Shown piece after piece: positions 1 through 6,342 of a DNA stretch of 6,918 nucleotides. This DNA is from Rhodoferax sp. (GTDB lineage: Bacteria > Pseudomonadota > Gammaproteobacteria > Burkholderiales > Burkholderiaceae_C), in NCBI GenBank assembly GCA_017880985.1, contig JADGRK010000133.1, forward strand, positions 1 to 6,918, given 5' to 3'. The notes beneath the pieces are model-generated. The model was not told the DNA's origin and searched no databases. It worked only from the letters and a program-made list of their open reading frames with translations. The position numbers were made by a program, and so were the translations under genes. Numbering within the stretch: the stretch's first letter is position 1; each line of letters starts with the position of its first letter.

Positions 1-1229
1 TTGACGATATAGACCGAGCCCTTGCGCGAGTTGCGAATGCCGTCCTTCTTGCTGCGCTGCAGGTCGTGCATGGCGATGGTGGTGGTGACCACGGCGTCCA
101 GAATGCCCTCGGGGATTTCGCGCGTTGCGTCCTGAGCGTCGGTGTACAAGATGGCCGGATTGGTCATCAGGTGGCCGACGTTGCGCACGAACATCAGTGA
201 GCGGCCGTGCAGGCGCACTGGCTTTTTGCCGTCTGGCGCGCAGTAGATGCGGTCCGGATTCAGGCCACGGGTAAAGGTTTTGCCGCCTTTGCTGACTTCT
301 TCGGTCAGTGTGCCCTGCAGAATGCCGAGCCAGTTGCTGTAGGCCAGCACTTTGTCGTCGGCATCGACGGCAGCAATCGAGTCTTCCAGGTCGAGGATGG
401 TGGAGAGTGCCGCTTCCAGCACCAGGTCGCAGACCCCGGCCGGGTCACTGGCACCAATCGGCGTGGCGCGGTCGATGAGCAGGTCCAGGTGCAGGCCGTT
501 GTGTTCAAACAGCACCGAGGTCGGGGCCTTGGGCTCGCCCTGGTAGCCAACGAGTTGTTTATGGTGTTGCAGGTCGGTGCTGCTGCCGTCAGCCAGTTTG
601 ACGCTGAGCTTGCCGCCCTTGATGCGGTAGCCGACCGAGTCGATATGCGAGCCTTTGCGCAGCGGGGCACAACGGTCGAGCACATAGCGCGCGTATTCGA
701 TCACTTTGTCACCGCGCTTGGGGTTGTAGCTCTTGCCTTTGGCGCAGCCGTTGGCCTCGCTGATGACGTCGGTGCCATACAGCGCGTCGTACAAACTGCC
801 CCAGCGCGAGTTGGCGGCGTTCAGGGCGTAGCGCGCGTTCAGGATCGGCACCACCAGTTGCGGACCGGCTTGTTTGGCCAGCTCGGCATCAACATTGGAG
901 GTGCTGATGCGCGCCTTTTTGGGTGGCTCAACCAGGTAGCCAATGCGCTCCAGAAAGGTGCGGTAGGCGGGCATGCCATTCGGGCTGCCAGCGTCGCTTA
1001 GGTTGATCGGGCCGGGGTGTGTGCTGTGCCAGGCATCGAGCTCGGATTGCAGGCGCTCGCGCTCAGCCAGCAGGGCGATGTTTTTGGGTGCCAGGTCAGC
1101 CACGATGGCATCGAAGCCTTGCCAGAATTGGGCCGGACTGACACCGGTGCCGGGCAGCATTTGCTGGTCGATGAATTGCTGTAAAACGGTGGCCACTTGC
1201 AGGCGGTGAATGGGGGTACGGTCAGTCAT
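1..1229 (-). CDS. glcB: Malate synthase G, N-terminal part (runs off left edge)
   Basis: Malate synthase G condenses glyoxylate with acetyl-CoA to give malate and CoA in the cytoplasm; it closes the glyoxylate shunt and glycolate degradation. The reading frame is open from the ATG at 1229 to the edge, 409 complete codons of a family usually about 720-730 residues long, so roughly 315 C-terminal residues are missing. The N-terminus begins MTDRTPIHRLQVATVLQQFI. Family blocks seen include NARYALNAANSRWGSLYDALYG, a GSHIDSVGY block, LLIDRATPIGASDPAGVCD, LEDSIAAVDADDKV, then GRSLMFVRNVGHLM around residue 349 and a NSRKGSVYIVK block at the edge. The arginine of RNVGH corresponds, as I recall the family, to the catalytic arginine (Arg338 in E. 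coli GlcB). The magnesium ligands and catalytic aspartate lie in the missing part. The upstream Shine-Dalgarno sequence is poor (a GGA about 11 bases before ATG). It lies 34 bp after the haloacid dehalogenase gene and is probably cotranscribed with it. Identification is secure; it belongs to the G form because of length and motifs, not the A form. Confidence 0.96.
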   Translation of the reverse strand, partial: MTDRTPIHRLQVATVLQQFIDQQMLPGTGVSPAQFWQGFDAIVADLAPKNIALLAERERLQSELDAWHSTHPGPINLSDAGSPNGMPAYRTFLERIGYLVEPPKKARISTSNVDAELAKQAGPQLVVPILNARYALNAANSRWGSLYDALYGTDVISEANGCAKGKSYNPKRGDKVIEYARYVLDRCAPLRKGSHIDSVGYRIKGGKLSVKLADGSSTDLQHHKQLVGYQGEPKAPTSVLFEHNGLHLDLLIDRATPIGASDPAGVCDLVLEAALSTILDLEDSIAAVDADDKVLAYSNWLGILQGTLTEEVSKGGKTFTRGLNPDRIYCAPDGKKPVRLHGRSLMFVRNVGHLMTNPAILYTDAQDATREIPEGILDAVVTTTIAMHDLQRSKKDGIRNSRKGSVYIV

Positions 1230-1263
1230 GGTGTAAGAGTCCAAAGTTAAGGAATGGGGGCGA

Positions 1264-2049
1264 CTAGCTTGGGAAACAGTCCAGCACATCGCGCAGGCTG
1301 CTGCCAACGCGGGTCGGCTGGGTGCCTAGTTCTTCAAATGGTAGCTGGTAACGATTGACCCACAGCGTCTGATAGCCGTACCAGGTGGCGGCCAGTGCGT
1401 CCCAGGCGTTGCTGCTGACAAATACTATCTGGGAAGCGGCTAGACCGGTGGCCTGCTCGCCGAGCGCGTAGGCCTCGGGGTCGGTTTTGTATTTGCGGAT
1501 CGGGTCCACGCTGATGACGTGATCGAGCAAACCGTCAAAGCCAGCGGACGCGACGGCGGCGTTGAGCATGGCCGCGTCGCCATTGCTCAGAATGCCGATG
1601 GGAATACCCCGGGCTTTGAGCGCCTGCAACACCTGGTGGTTCTCGGGGAAGGCGCTTAAATGGCGGTACTGGTCCAGCAAGCGCTCAATCCGGGTGCCAA
1701 ATTGGGTCTGAAAATTTATGGCAAATTGGCTTCCAACGCCCGTTGCATCTGCGTGGGCTACTAATTTTTTAATAGCATAAACCAGCGCCGCCCGGGTCAA
1801 GTCCCAAAATGGCTGGTAGTGCGCACCGTGGTTGCTGGTGGTCACCAGGCGGGTGTATTCAATCTGCTTGTCGCGCCACAGCACGCTTAACTGCTGGCCA
1901 TGGCCGGGAAACAATTGCTCGGCCAACTGGGCAACGCTATAGACATCAAACAGGGTGCCGTAGGCATCAAACAGCACGGCGCGGGGTTTTTCAGGATTTG
2001 ATGGCGCGATTCTTTGTTCGACAGCACCACTGCGCGACATAGTTTTCAT
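1264..2049 (-). CDS. Type II (S)-2-haloacid dehalogenase (HAD superfamily)
   Basis: This cytoplasmic hydrolase is predicted to turn (S)-2-haloacids into (R)-2-hydroxyacids, or chloroacetate into glycolate. It has 261 residues. All hallmark residues of L-2-haloacid dehalogenases are visible: FDAYGTLFDV with nucleophile Asp28 and Thr32, Arg59 in LWRDKQIEYTRL, SNG at 155-157, Lys188 in RKYKTDPEAY, and VSSNAWD at 211-217 (Ser212, Asn214, Trp216 and Asp217 match Ser175, Asn177, Trp179 and Asp180 of the Pseudomonas enzyme). The protein has about 20 extra residues before the core, and the cap domain carries an extra stretch at about 92-113 that coincides with a repeat-like DNA segment (separate entry). 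The ATG at 2049 is the longest start; Met4 (2040) is equally possible and neither has a clear ribosome-binding site. It stands 34 bp upstream of malate synthase, which would use glyoxylate made from the glycolate product. Annotated homologues are not always tested on haloacids, so the physiological substrate remains inferred. Confidence 0.92.
   Translation of the reverse strand: MKTMSRSGAVEQRIAPSNPEKPRAVLFDAYGTLFDVYSVAQLAEQLFPGHGQQLSVLWRDKQIEYTRLVTTSNHGAHYQPFWDLTRAALVYAIKKLVAHADATGVGSQFAINFQTQFGTRIERLLDQYRHLSAFPENHQVLQALKARGIPIGILSNGDAAMLNAAVASAGFDGLLDHVISVDPIRKYKTDPEAYALGEQATGLAASQIVFVSSNAWDALAATWYGYQTLWVNRYQLPFEELGTQPTRVGSSLRDVLDCFPS
1711..1776 (-). repeat. Candidate in-frame palindromic repeat inside the dehalogenase gene
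   Basis: This 66-bp stretch is AT-richer than the gene around it and contains two adjacent imperfect hairpins. The first, at 1757-1776, is an 8-bp stem beginning GCTA and ending TAGC, with a four-base A/T loop and one G-U wobble in the transcript. The second, at 1733-1757, pairs CCAACGC with GCGTGGG with one mismatch and an 11-base loop. The stretch encodes residues 92-113 (about AIKKLVAHADATG to AINF), exactly 22 codons. This is where the protein looks 15-20 residues longer than typical type II dehalogenases between the YA and QYRHLSAFPE blocks. The layout resembles the short GCTA..TAGC plus GCGC..GCGC mosaic repeats that I remember as abundant in Comamonadaceae genomes. That resemblance is from memory and is not verified here; a normal family length variation is the alternative. 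Confidence 0.42.
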
Positions 2050-2213
2050 GATGCCAATACTTTATTCCATCACTGGACAAAGATTAACTTCCAATAAAGC
2101 TGTTTATTCATGACAAAAATCATTGGAATCATGCAAAACAAGGCCAATGCATTCAGTCAAAACGCCCAGCAGTAGCGTGCTCACAGCAGGTCCATCACTG
2201 CGGCGGAATCATC
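2050..2213 (-). promoter_or_regulatory. AT-rich intergenic region, probable promoter region for dehalogenase-malate synthase
   Basis: This 164-bp gap separates the crotonase stop from the dehalogenase start and is clearly AT-richer than the coding DNA. On the minus strand a TTGACT hexamer (2160-2155) is a good -35 match, but the -10 candidate about 18 bp later (TTGCAT) is weak, and a TTGTCA near 2115-2110 has no good partner. Dyads that might bind a regulator are AATAAA-GCTG-TTTATT (2093-2108) and CATTGG-N17-CCAATG (2121-2126 with 2144-2149). The ten-base word TCCATCACTG occurs twice (2066-2075 and 2191-2200). I cannot choose a single promoter. A promoter here is inferred mainly from the gap size and base composition between two functionally different blocks. 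Confidence 0.35.
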
Positions 2214-2990
2214 CTACTCGCCTTCCCAGACCGGTGCCTTTTTCGCAACAAAGGCTGCTACGCCTTGGTGAAAGTCGCGGCTCGCATAGCAGCGCCGGAT
2301 CAGGTCTTCGCCCTCGGGCAAGGCATGGCTGGCGAGGCGCCGCAGCCCTTCCTTGGTCACGCTCTGCGTGAGCGGCGCGAGCGCGGCCAGCCGCTCGGAG
2401 AGTTTCAATGCGGTAGCCGTGATCTCGGCCGGCTCGCAAACCTGCAACAGGAAGCCGCAGGCCAGAGCTTCTTCTGCGCCCAGCAGCTCGGCCAGCAGCA
2501 GCATGCGCTTGACGCGCGAGCTGCCGAACACGGCTGTCAAGCGCGCAAGGTTGTGGATCGACAGGCAGTTGCCCAGGGTCTTGGCAATCGGCACGCCGAA
2601 ACGCGCGTCCGGTGTCGCAATCCGGAAGTCGCAGGCCGTGGCAACGGCCAGGCCGCCGCCAACGGCCCAGCCCTCAACCAGCGCCAGCGTGGGCATCGGC
2701 AGGCGTTCAATCTGTTCGATGCAATGGTCGATACGGCGCTCGTAGGCCACGCCATCGTCGCCATGGCTGAACGACTGAAACTGCTCGATGTCGGTGCCGG
2801 CGACGAAGGCCTTGCCACCGGCACCGCGAAAGATCACGACGCGAACGCCGCGGTCGTTCTGTAGCTGGCCGCAGATGTTGCGCAATTGCTCATACATGGC
2901 CCAGGTCATCGCGTTGCGCGCCTGCGGGCGGTCGAACAGCACCGCAGCGATACTGCCTTCGATAGTGAGCTCGACAGCGCCTTCACTCAT
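2214..2990 (-). CDS. Crotonase-superfamily protein (enoyl-CoA hydratase/isomerase-like) lacking both catalytic glutamates
   Basis: This 258-residue protein has the length and layout of the enoyl-CoA hydratase/isomerase family and should act on an acyl-CoA thioester in the cytoplasm. The CoA-binding and oxyanion-hole parts are intact: RPQARNAM at 21-28, KAFVAGTDIEQF at 60-71 (Ala64 amide), and GWAVGGG at 107-113 (Gly112 amide) followed by ACDFRIA. The two glutamates that activate water in rat mitochondrial hydratase (Glu144 in GGGCE, Glu164 in QPE) align with Ala115 and Ile135, so ordinary hydration by that mechanism is unlikely. The block FGVPIAKTLGNCLS (131-144) replaces the usual FGQPE..LG..PG region. 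The start at 2990 overlaps the CoA-transferase stop as ATGA, which suggests translational coupling and a shared pathway. Superfamily relatives without these glutamates include isomerases, decarboxylases, dehalogenases and ring-cleaving hydrolases. The fold is secure but the reaction is not. Confidence 0.9.
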   Translation of the reverse strand: MSEGAVELTIEGSIAAVLFDRPQARNAMTWAMYEQLRNICGQLQNDRGVRVVIFRGAGGKAFVAGTDIEQFQSFSHGDDGVAYERRIDHCIEQIERLPMPTLALVEGWAVGGGLAVATACDFRIATPDARFGVPIAKTLGNCLSIHNLARLTAVFGSSRVKRMLLLAELLGAEEALACGFLLQVCEPAEITATALKLSERLAALAPLTQSVTKEGLRRLASHALPEGEDLIRRCYASRDFHQGVAAFVAKKAPVWEGE

Positions 2991-4210
2991 ACCGAGAACG
3001 CACCCTGGGCTGCGAGCGTGGCGCGCTGGCTGGCATCAATGCCAAATTCGGCCAACACGGCATCGGTGTGTTCACCAAGCAGTGGCGGCGGCAGGCGCAC
3101 CTGTTGTGGCGTGCCCAGGAACTTGACGGCAAAACCGATGTTGGGCACTTTGCCCTCGATCGGATGGTCGATCTCGATGCGCATTTTGCGGTGTCGCCCA
3201 TGCTCGCTCTCGAACGCTTCGGGGTAAGTGAGGATCGGGCCCGCCGGAATGCCGACCGCCAGCAGCTCGTCGATCCACTGGGCGCTGCTGCGCTCGATGA
3301 AGGATTCTTCCAACGCTGCAATCAATTCGAGCCGGTTCGCCAAACGCAGTGACACCGTGGCAAAGCGTGGATCCTCGATCAGCTCCGCACGGCCCAGCGT
3401 GTTGCACAGCTGCTTCCATAGCTTCTGGCTGGTTGCGCCCATCACGAAATAGCCATCGGCCGCCTTCACCGCCTGGTAAGGCGCGCTCATGCGGTTCGCT
3501 GTGCCGAGCGGCTCGGGTGGCTCGCCGGTACCCCAGTATTGGGAAATGTCCCAGACTGAAAACGCCAGCGCCGAGTCGAACAGCGAGGCGTCGATGTGCT
3601 GGCCCTGGCCGCTGGCTTTGGCGCCAATGTAGGCGGCCAATATGCCGTAAGTGGCAAACAAGGCGCAACCAATGTCGGCCACCGGCACGCCCGCCTTCAC
3701 CGGTGGCCCGCCGGGGTAGCCGGTGACGCTCATGATGCCCGACATGGCCTGCGCCATCAGGTCAAAGCCCGGACGATCCGCCCACGGGCCGCTCTGGCCA
3801 AAGCCTGAAATGCTCGCATACACCAGTTTCGGGTTGATGGCACTGAGCGTCTCGTAGTCAATGCCCAGCCGCTGGACGACACCGGGGCGGTAGTTTTCCA
3901 CCAGAATGTCCGCGTCCCTGACCATCCGAAAAAGCACCTGACGCCCGGCTTCGGTCTTCAGGTTCAGGGTAATGCTGCGCTTGTTGCGGTTCATGTTGAG
4001 GTAGCCCATGCTGTCATTGCCCTTGAGCTTGAAGCCCATGGCACCGCGCGTCTGGTCGCCGACGCCCGGCGGCTCAACCTTGACCACATCGGCCCCCAAA
4101 TCCGCCAACAGCATGCAGGCATACGGGCCCGCCATCACCTGGCTGACATCGAGCACCCGCACACCGACCAGCGGCAGGGGTCGTTTACTCGCGCTGTCTT
4201 TGAGGCTCAT
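2987..4210 (-). CDS. CaiB/BaiF (class III) CoA-transferase
   Basis: Class III CoA-transferases move CoA from a donor thioester to a free carboxylic acid through enzyme-bound aspartyl intermediates. The protein has 407 residues, the normal family length. The N-terminal CoA-binding block reads VRVLDVSQVMAGPYACMLLA, then DLGADVVKVEPP (37-48) and a Rossmann-like region with NRNKRSITLNLK at 74-85. Next come ENYRPGVVQRLGIDYE (105-120), SGFGQSGPWADRPGFDLMAQ (135-154), and PVKAGVPVADIGCALFA, whose Asp179 matches the catalytic aspartate (Asp169 of formyl-CoA transferase). The GQGQHIDASLFDSA block follows. The ATG at 4210 has a good AAGGTG ribosome-binding site (4215-4220), confirming the start. It follows the DUF336 gene by 70 bp and overlaps the crotonase gene by 4 bp. 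It probably activates the acid imported by the TctABC system. The substrate (for example a dicarboxylate such as oxalate, succinate or mesaconate, or something else) cannot be told from sequence alone. Confidence 0.94.
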   Translation of the reverse strand: MSLKDSASKRPLPLVGVRVLDVSQVMAGPYACMLLADLGADVVKVEPPGVGDQTRGAMGFKLKGNDSMGYLNMNRNKRSITLNLKTEAGRQVLFRMVRDADILVENYRPGVVQRLGIDYETLSAINPKLVYASISGFGQSGPWADRPGFDLMAQAMSGIMSVTGYPGGPPVKAGVPVADIGCALFATYGILAAYIGAKASGQGQHIDASLFDSALAFSVWDISQYWGTGEPPEPLGTANRMSAPYQAVKAADGYFVMGATSQKLWKQLCNTLGRAELIEDPRFATVSLRLANRLELIAALEESFIERSSAQWIDELLAVGIPAGPILTYPEAFESEHGRHRKMRIEIDHPIEGKVPNIGFAVKFLGTPQQVRLPPPLLGEHTDAVLAEFGIDASQRATLAAQGAFSV

Positions 4211-4280
4211 GCATCACCTTTCACCACCTTGGACGCCCGATGTCGTTGCCCCGTGAAAAAGACTTGAAGACACGCAGCCA

Positions 4281-4724
4281 TCATTTCTGCGCTAGCGCTG
4301 ACAGCCTGCTCGCGCCGACCGAAGCAATCTGTTCATCCTGGGCCGGAAGCACACCTGAAACACCAATGGCGCCAATGATGCTGCCATCGTGAATAATAGG
4401 GACCGCGCCCTGCAGTGGCGTGATTCCCTCAACGCCGACCAGCGCTGTGCGACCGCCAGCGATGGCTTCCTCCAACGCCCTCGACGGACGTTTATAGCGC
4501 ATCGCAGTTCTGGCCTTGCCCAAGGCAACGTCAGCGCTGGCTATTTGCGCGCCATCCAGTCGCTCCAGATAAAGCAGATTGGCGCCATCGTCAACGATGG
4601 CGATGCTGACTCGCCAGTTGTTGCGGAGCGCTTCGGCATTGGCTGCGGCGGCGATCAACTTGACCACTTCCAGGCTCAGGCAGTGCTTTACAGTCAAGCG
4701 CAAGCCGGCGTCTATTTCAGTCAT
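4281..4724 (-). CDS. GlcG/HbpS family (DUF336) small protein
   Basis: This 147-residue protein belongs to the GlcG/HbpS-like family (DUF336). The telltale parts are a helix LEVVKLIAAAANAEALRNNW (18-37), the strand VSIAIVDDGANLLYLERLDGA (39-59), the helix ASADVALGKARTAM (62-75) with its conserved lysine, and the glycine-rich end QGAVPIIHDGSIIGAIGVSG (105-124). There is no signal peptide and no membrane segment, so it should be cytoplasmic. Relatives include GlcG of the E. coli glycolate operon, the haem-binding HbpS of Streptomyces, and small subunits or accessory proteins in diverse catabolic clusters. Its biochemical role is generally unclear and I do not assign one. It sits between tctA (57 bp upstream) and the CoA-transferase gene (70 bp downstream), which points to a part in the same acid-degradation pathway. 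The ribosome-binding site before the ATG at 4724 is weak (GGAT about 9 bases upstream). Confidence 0.88.
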   Translation of the reverse strand: MTEIDAGLRLTVKHCLSLEVVKLIAAAANAEALRNNWRVSIAIVDDGANLLYLERLDGAQIASADVALGKARTAMRYKRPSRALEEAIAGGRTALVGVEGITPLQGAVPIIHDGSIIGAIGVSGVLPAQDEQIASVGASRLSALAQK

Positions 4725-4781
4725 TTTTGTTTATCCAGTGTCTTCGTTAATTTGCTGCGTTCGACCAGAGCGATCTGCGCT

Positions 4782-6317
4782 TCAGAACGGTGGCAGCGAT
4801 TTCGCGGTCGGCAGGCTGCCACCCAGGCTCTGTTTGAGTTTGCGCCAGGCAAAGGCAATTGCCGGCCAGAACAGCATCAGCAGCGCCAAGGTGGTGATGG
4901 TGCCGACCAGCGGGTTCGACCAGAAAATTGTCAAGCCACCGCTTGGGCCGATCATGGACTGGCGAAAGGCAGCTTCCATTTTGTCGCCCAGCACCACCGC
5001 CAGCACCAGCGGTGCGAGCGGATAGTTGAGCTTTTTCAGGACATAACCGATGATGCCGAACAACACCATGAACCAGACGTCAAGCATGGAGCTATGCACA
5101 GCGTAGGCACCGATCGCGCAGACCACGATGATGATGGGCGCAATGATAGAAAACGGGATGCGCAAAATCGCCGCGAACAGCGGTACCGTGCTCAAGACGA
5201 TGAACAGTCCGGCCAGATTGCCCAGGTACATGCTGGCGATCAGCCCCCAGACAAAGTCTTTTTGCTCGATGAACAGCAGCGGCCCGGGTTGCAGCCCCCA
5301 GATCATCAGCCCGCCCAGCAGCACCGCCGCCGTCGCCGAGCCCGGAATGCCCAGCGCCAGCATCGGCAGTAGGGCTGCGGTGCCGGCAGCGTGCGCCGCG
5401 GTTTCCGGCGCAATGACGCCTTCGAGTTGGCCGCTGCCGAACTTGTCGCCGTCCGGAGAAAAACGCTTGGCGATGCCGTAACCCATGAACGAGGCGGCAG
5501 TGGCACCGCCGGGTGTGATGCCCATCCAGCAGCCGACGGCCGAGCTGCGGATCAGCGTCAACCAGTACCTGGGCAGTTTTTTCCAGGTTTCCAAAACCAC
5601 CTTGGCGTTGATCTTGGCGTGCTTCCCGTCGAACGCCAGCCCTTCTTCCATGGTGACCAGAATTTCCCCGAGGCCGAACAGTCCGATCACGACCACCAGA
5701 AAATCGATGCCGATCAGGAGAGCAGACAGGCCGAAGGTCATGCGCAATTCGCCGCTCACGGTATCCATGCCAATCGCCGCCAGACCGAAGCCCAGCATCA
5801 TGGAGATGATGGTTTTGAAGGGCGCCTTGTTATCGGTGCCGACAAAGCTGCAAAAAGTGAGCAGAAAAACCGCGAAAAACTCGGGCGGCCCGAATTTGAG
5901 GGCGAATTTCGACACCAGCGGGGCCAGGAAGGTGATCAGCAGCACACCGACAAAGGCACCGATGAAGGAGCCCGTGAACGATGCCGTGAGCGCCTCCCCG
6001 GCTCGGCCCTGTTGGGCCAGCGGGTAGCCGTCGAAGGTCGTCGCCACGGCTGAAGTTTCGCCCGGAATGTTGAAGAGAATCGAGGTGATGGCGCCGGCGA
6101 ACAGCGAGCCCCAGTAGATGCAGGACAGCATGATGATCGCCGAGGTCGGCGGCATCGTGAACGTGAGCGGCAGCAAAATGGCGACGCCATTGGGCCCGCC
6201 CAAACCCGGCAAGACACCGATGACGATCCCCAGCACCAGGCCGATCAGCATCATCCAGCCGTTGTACCAGGTCAGTGCGACAGCGAAGCCATGAAAGAGG
6301 GCGGACAGATTTTCCAT
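4782..6317 (-). CDS. tctA: Tripartite tricarboxylate transporter large membrane subunit TctA
   Basis: TctA is the large inner-membrane subunit of TctABC-type secondary transporters, which import carboxylic acids delivered by a periplasmic TctC receptor. The product has 511 residues, typical for the family, with about ten to twelve hydrophobic segments. Signature sites are VLPGLGGPNGVAILLPLTF (35-53), YWGSLFAGAITSILFNIPGE (68-87) followed by TFDGYPLAQQGRAGEAL, the second repeat-half motif MGITPGGATAASFMGYGIAK (265-284), PETAAHAAGTAALLPMLALG (304-323) and IPGSATAAVLLGG. The two PG-rich motifs reflect the internal duplication known in this family. An in-frame ATG lies 39 codons further upstream (6434), but that extension would overlap tctB, is hydrophilic and basic, and is unlike TctA proteins. 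The ATG at 6317 has GGAG nine bases before it, so I choose it. The gene is 25 bp downstream of tctB and surely cotranscribed. The transported acid is unknown. Confidence 0.96.
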   Translation of the reverse strand: MENLSALFHGFAVALTWYNGWMMLIGLVLGIVIGVLPGLGGPNGVAILLPLTFTMPPTSAIIMLSCIYWGSLFAGAITSILFNIPGETSAVATTFDGYPLAQQGRAGEALTASFTGSFIGAFVGVLLITFLAPLVSKFALKFGPPEFFAVFLLTFCSFVGTDNKAPFKTIISMMLGFGLAAIGMDTVSGELRMTFGLSALLIGIDFLVVVIGLFGLGEILVTMEEGLAFDGKHAKINAKVVLETWKKLPRYWLTLIRSSAVGCWMGITPGGATAASFMGYGIAKRFSPDGDKFGSGQLEGVIAPETAAHAAGTAALLPMLALGIPGSATAAVLLGGLMIWGLQPGPLLFIEQKDFVWGLIASMYLGNLAGLFIVLSTVPLFAAILRIPFSIIAPIIIVVCAIGAYAVHSSMLDVWFMVLFGIIGYVLKKLNYPLAPLVLAVVLGDKMEAAFRQSMIGPSGGLTIFWSNPLVGTITTLALLMLFWPAIAFAWRKLKQSLGGSLPTAKSLPPF

Positions 6318-6326
6318 TGAGCGCGT

Positions 6327-6330
6327 CTCC
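6327..6330 (-). promoter_or_regulatory. Ribosome-binding site deciding the tctA start
   Basis: The minus strand reads GGAG nine bases before the ATG at 6317. It lies in the 25-bp gap after the tctB stop and supports this start over the upstream in-frame ATG at 6434, which would fall inside tctB. Confidence 0.6.
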
Positions 6331-6342
6331 GAGTAGTGCGTT

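Noticed and set aside
207..1001. Open frame of 264 codons on the plus strand
   Set aside because: It is antisense to malate synthase G, whose conserved blocks occupy the opposite strand. Its composition (many Ala, Val, Gln, Arg) is that of a shadow frame in GC-rich DNA.
2155..2190. Possible terminator hairpin (ACGC..GCGT followed by TTTT, minus strand) after the crotonase gene
   Set aside because: The stem is only four base pairs with a nine-base loop and a short T run, which is too weak to call a factor-independent terminator.
3072..3668. 198-codon minus-strand frame inside the CoA-transferase gene
   Set aside because: It is an alternative frame of the same strand within a well-supported CaiB/BaiF gene, with Arg- and Ala-rich shadow composition.
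4389..5372. Open frame of 327 codons on the plus strand
   Set aside because: It is antisense to both the DUF336 gene and the end of tctA and spans their gap. The product is a low-complexity Gln/Arg/His/Asp-rich sequence with no recognisable domain.
5391..6053. Open frame of 220 codons on the plus strand
   Set aside because: It is antisense to the conserved core of tctA and has a shadow-like composition rich in Arg, Gln, Glu and Asp.
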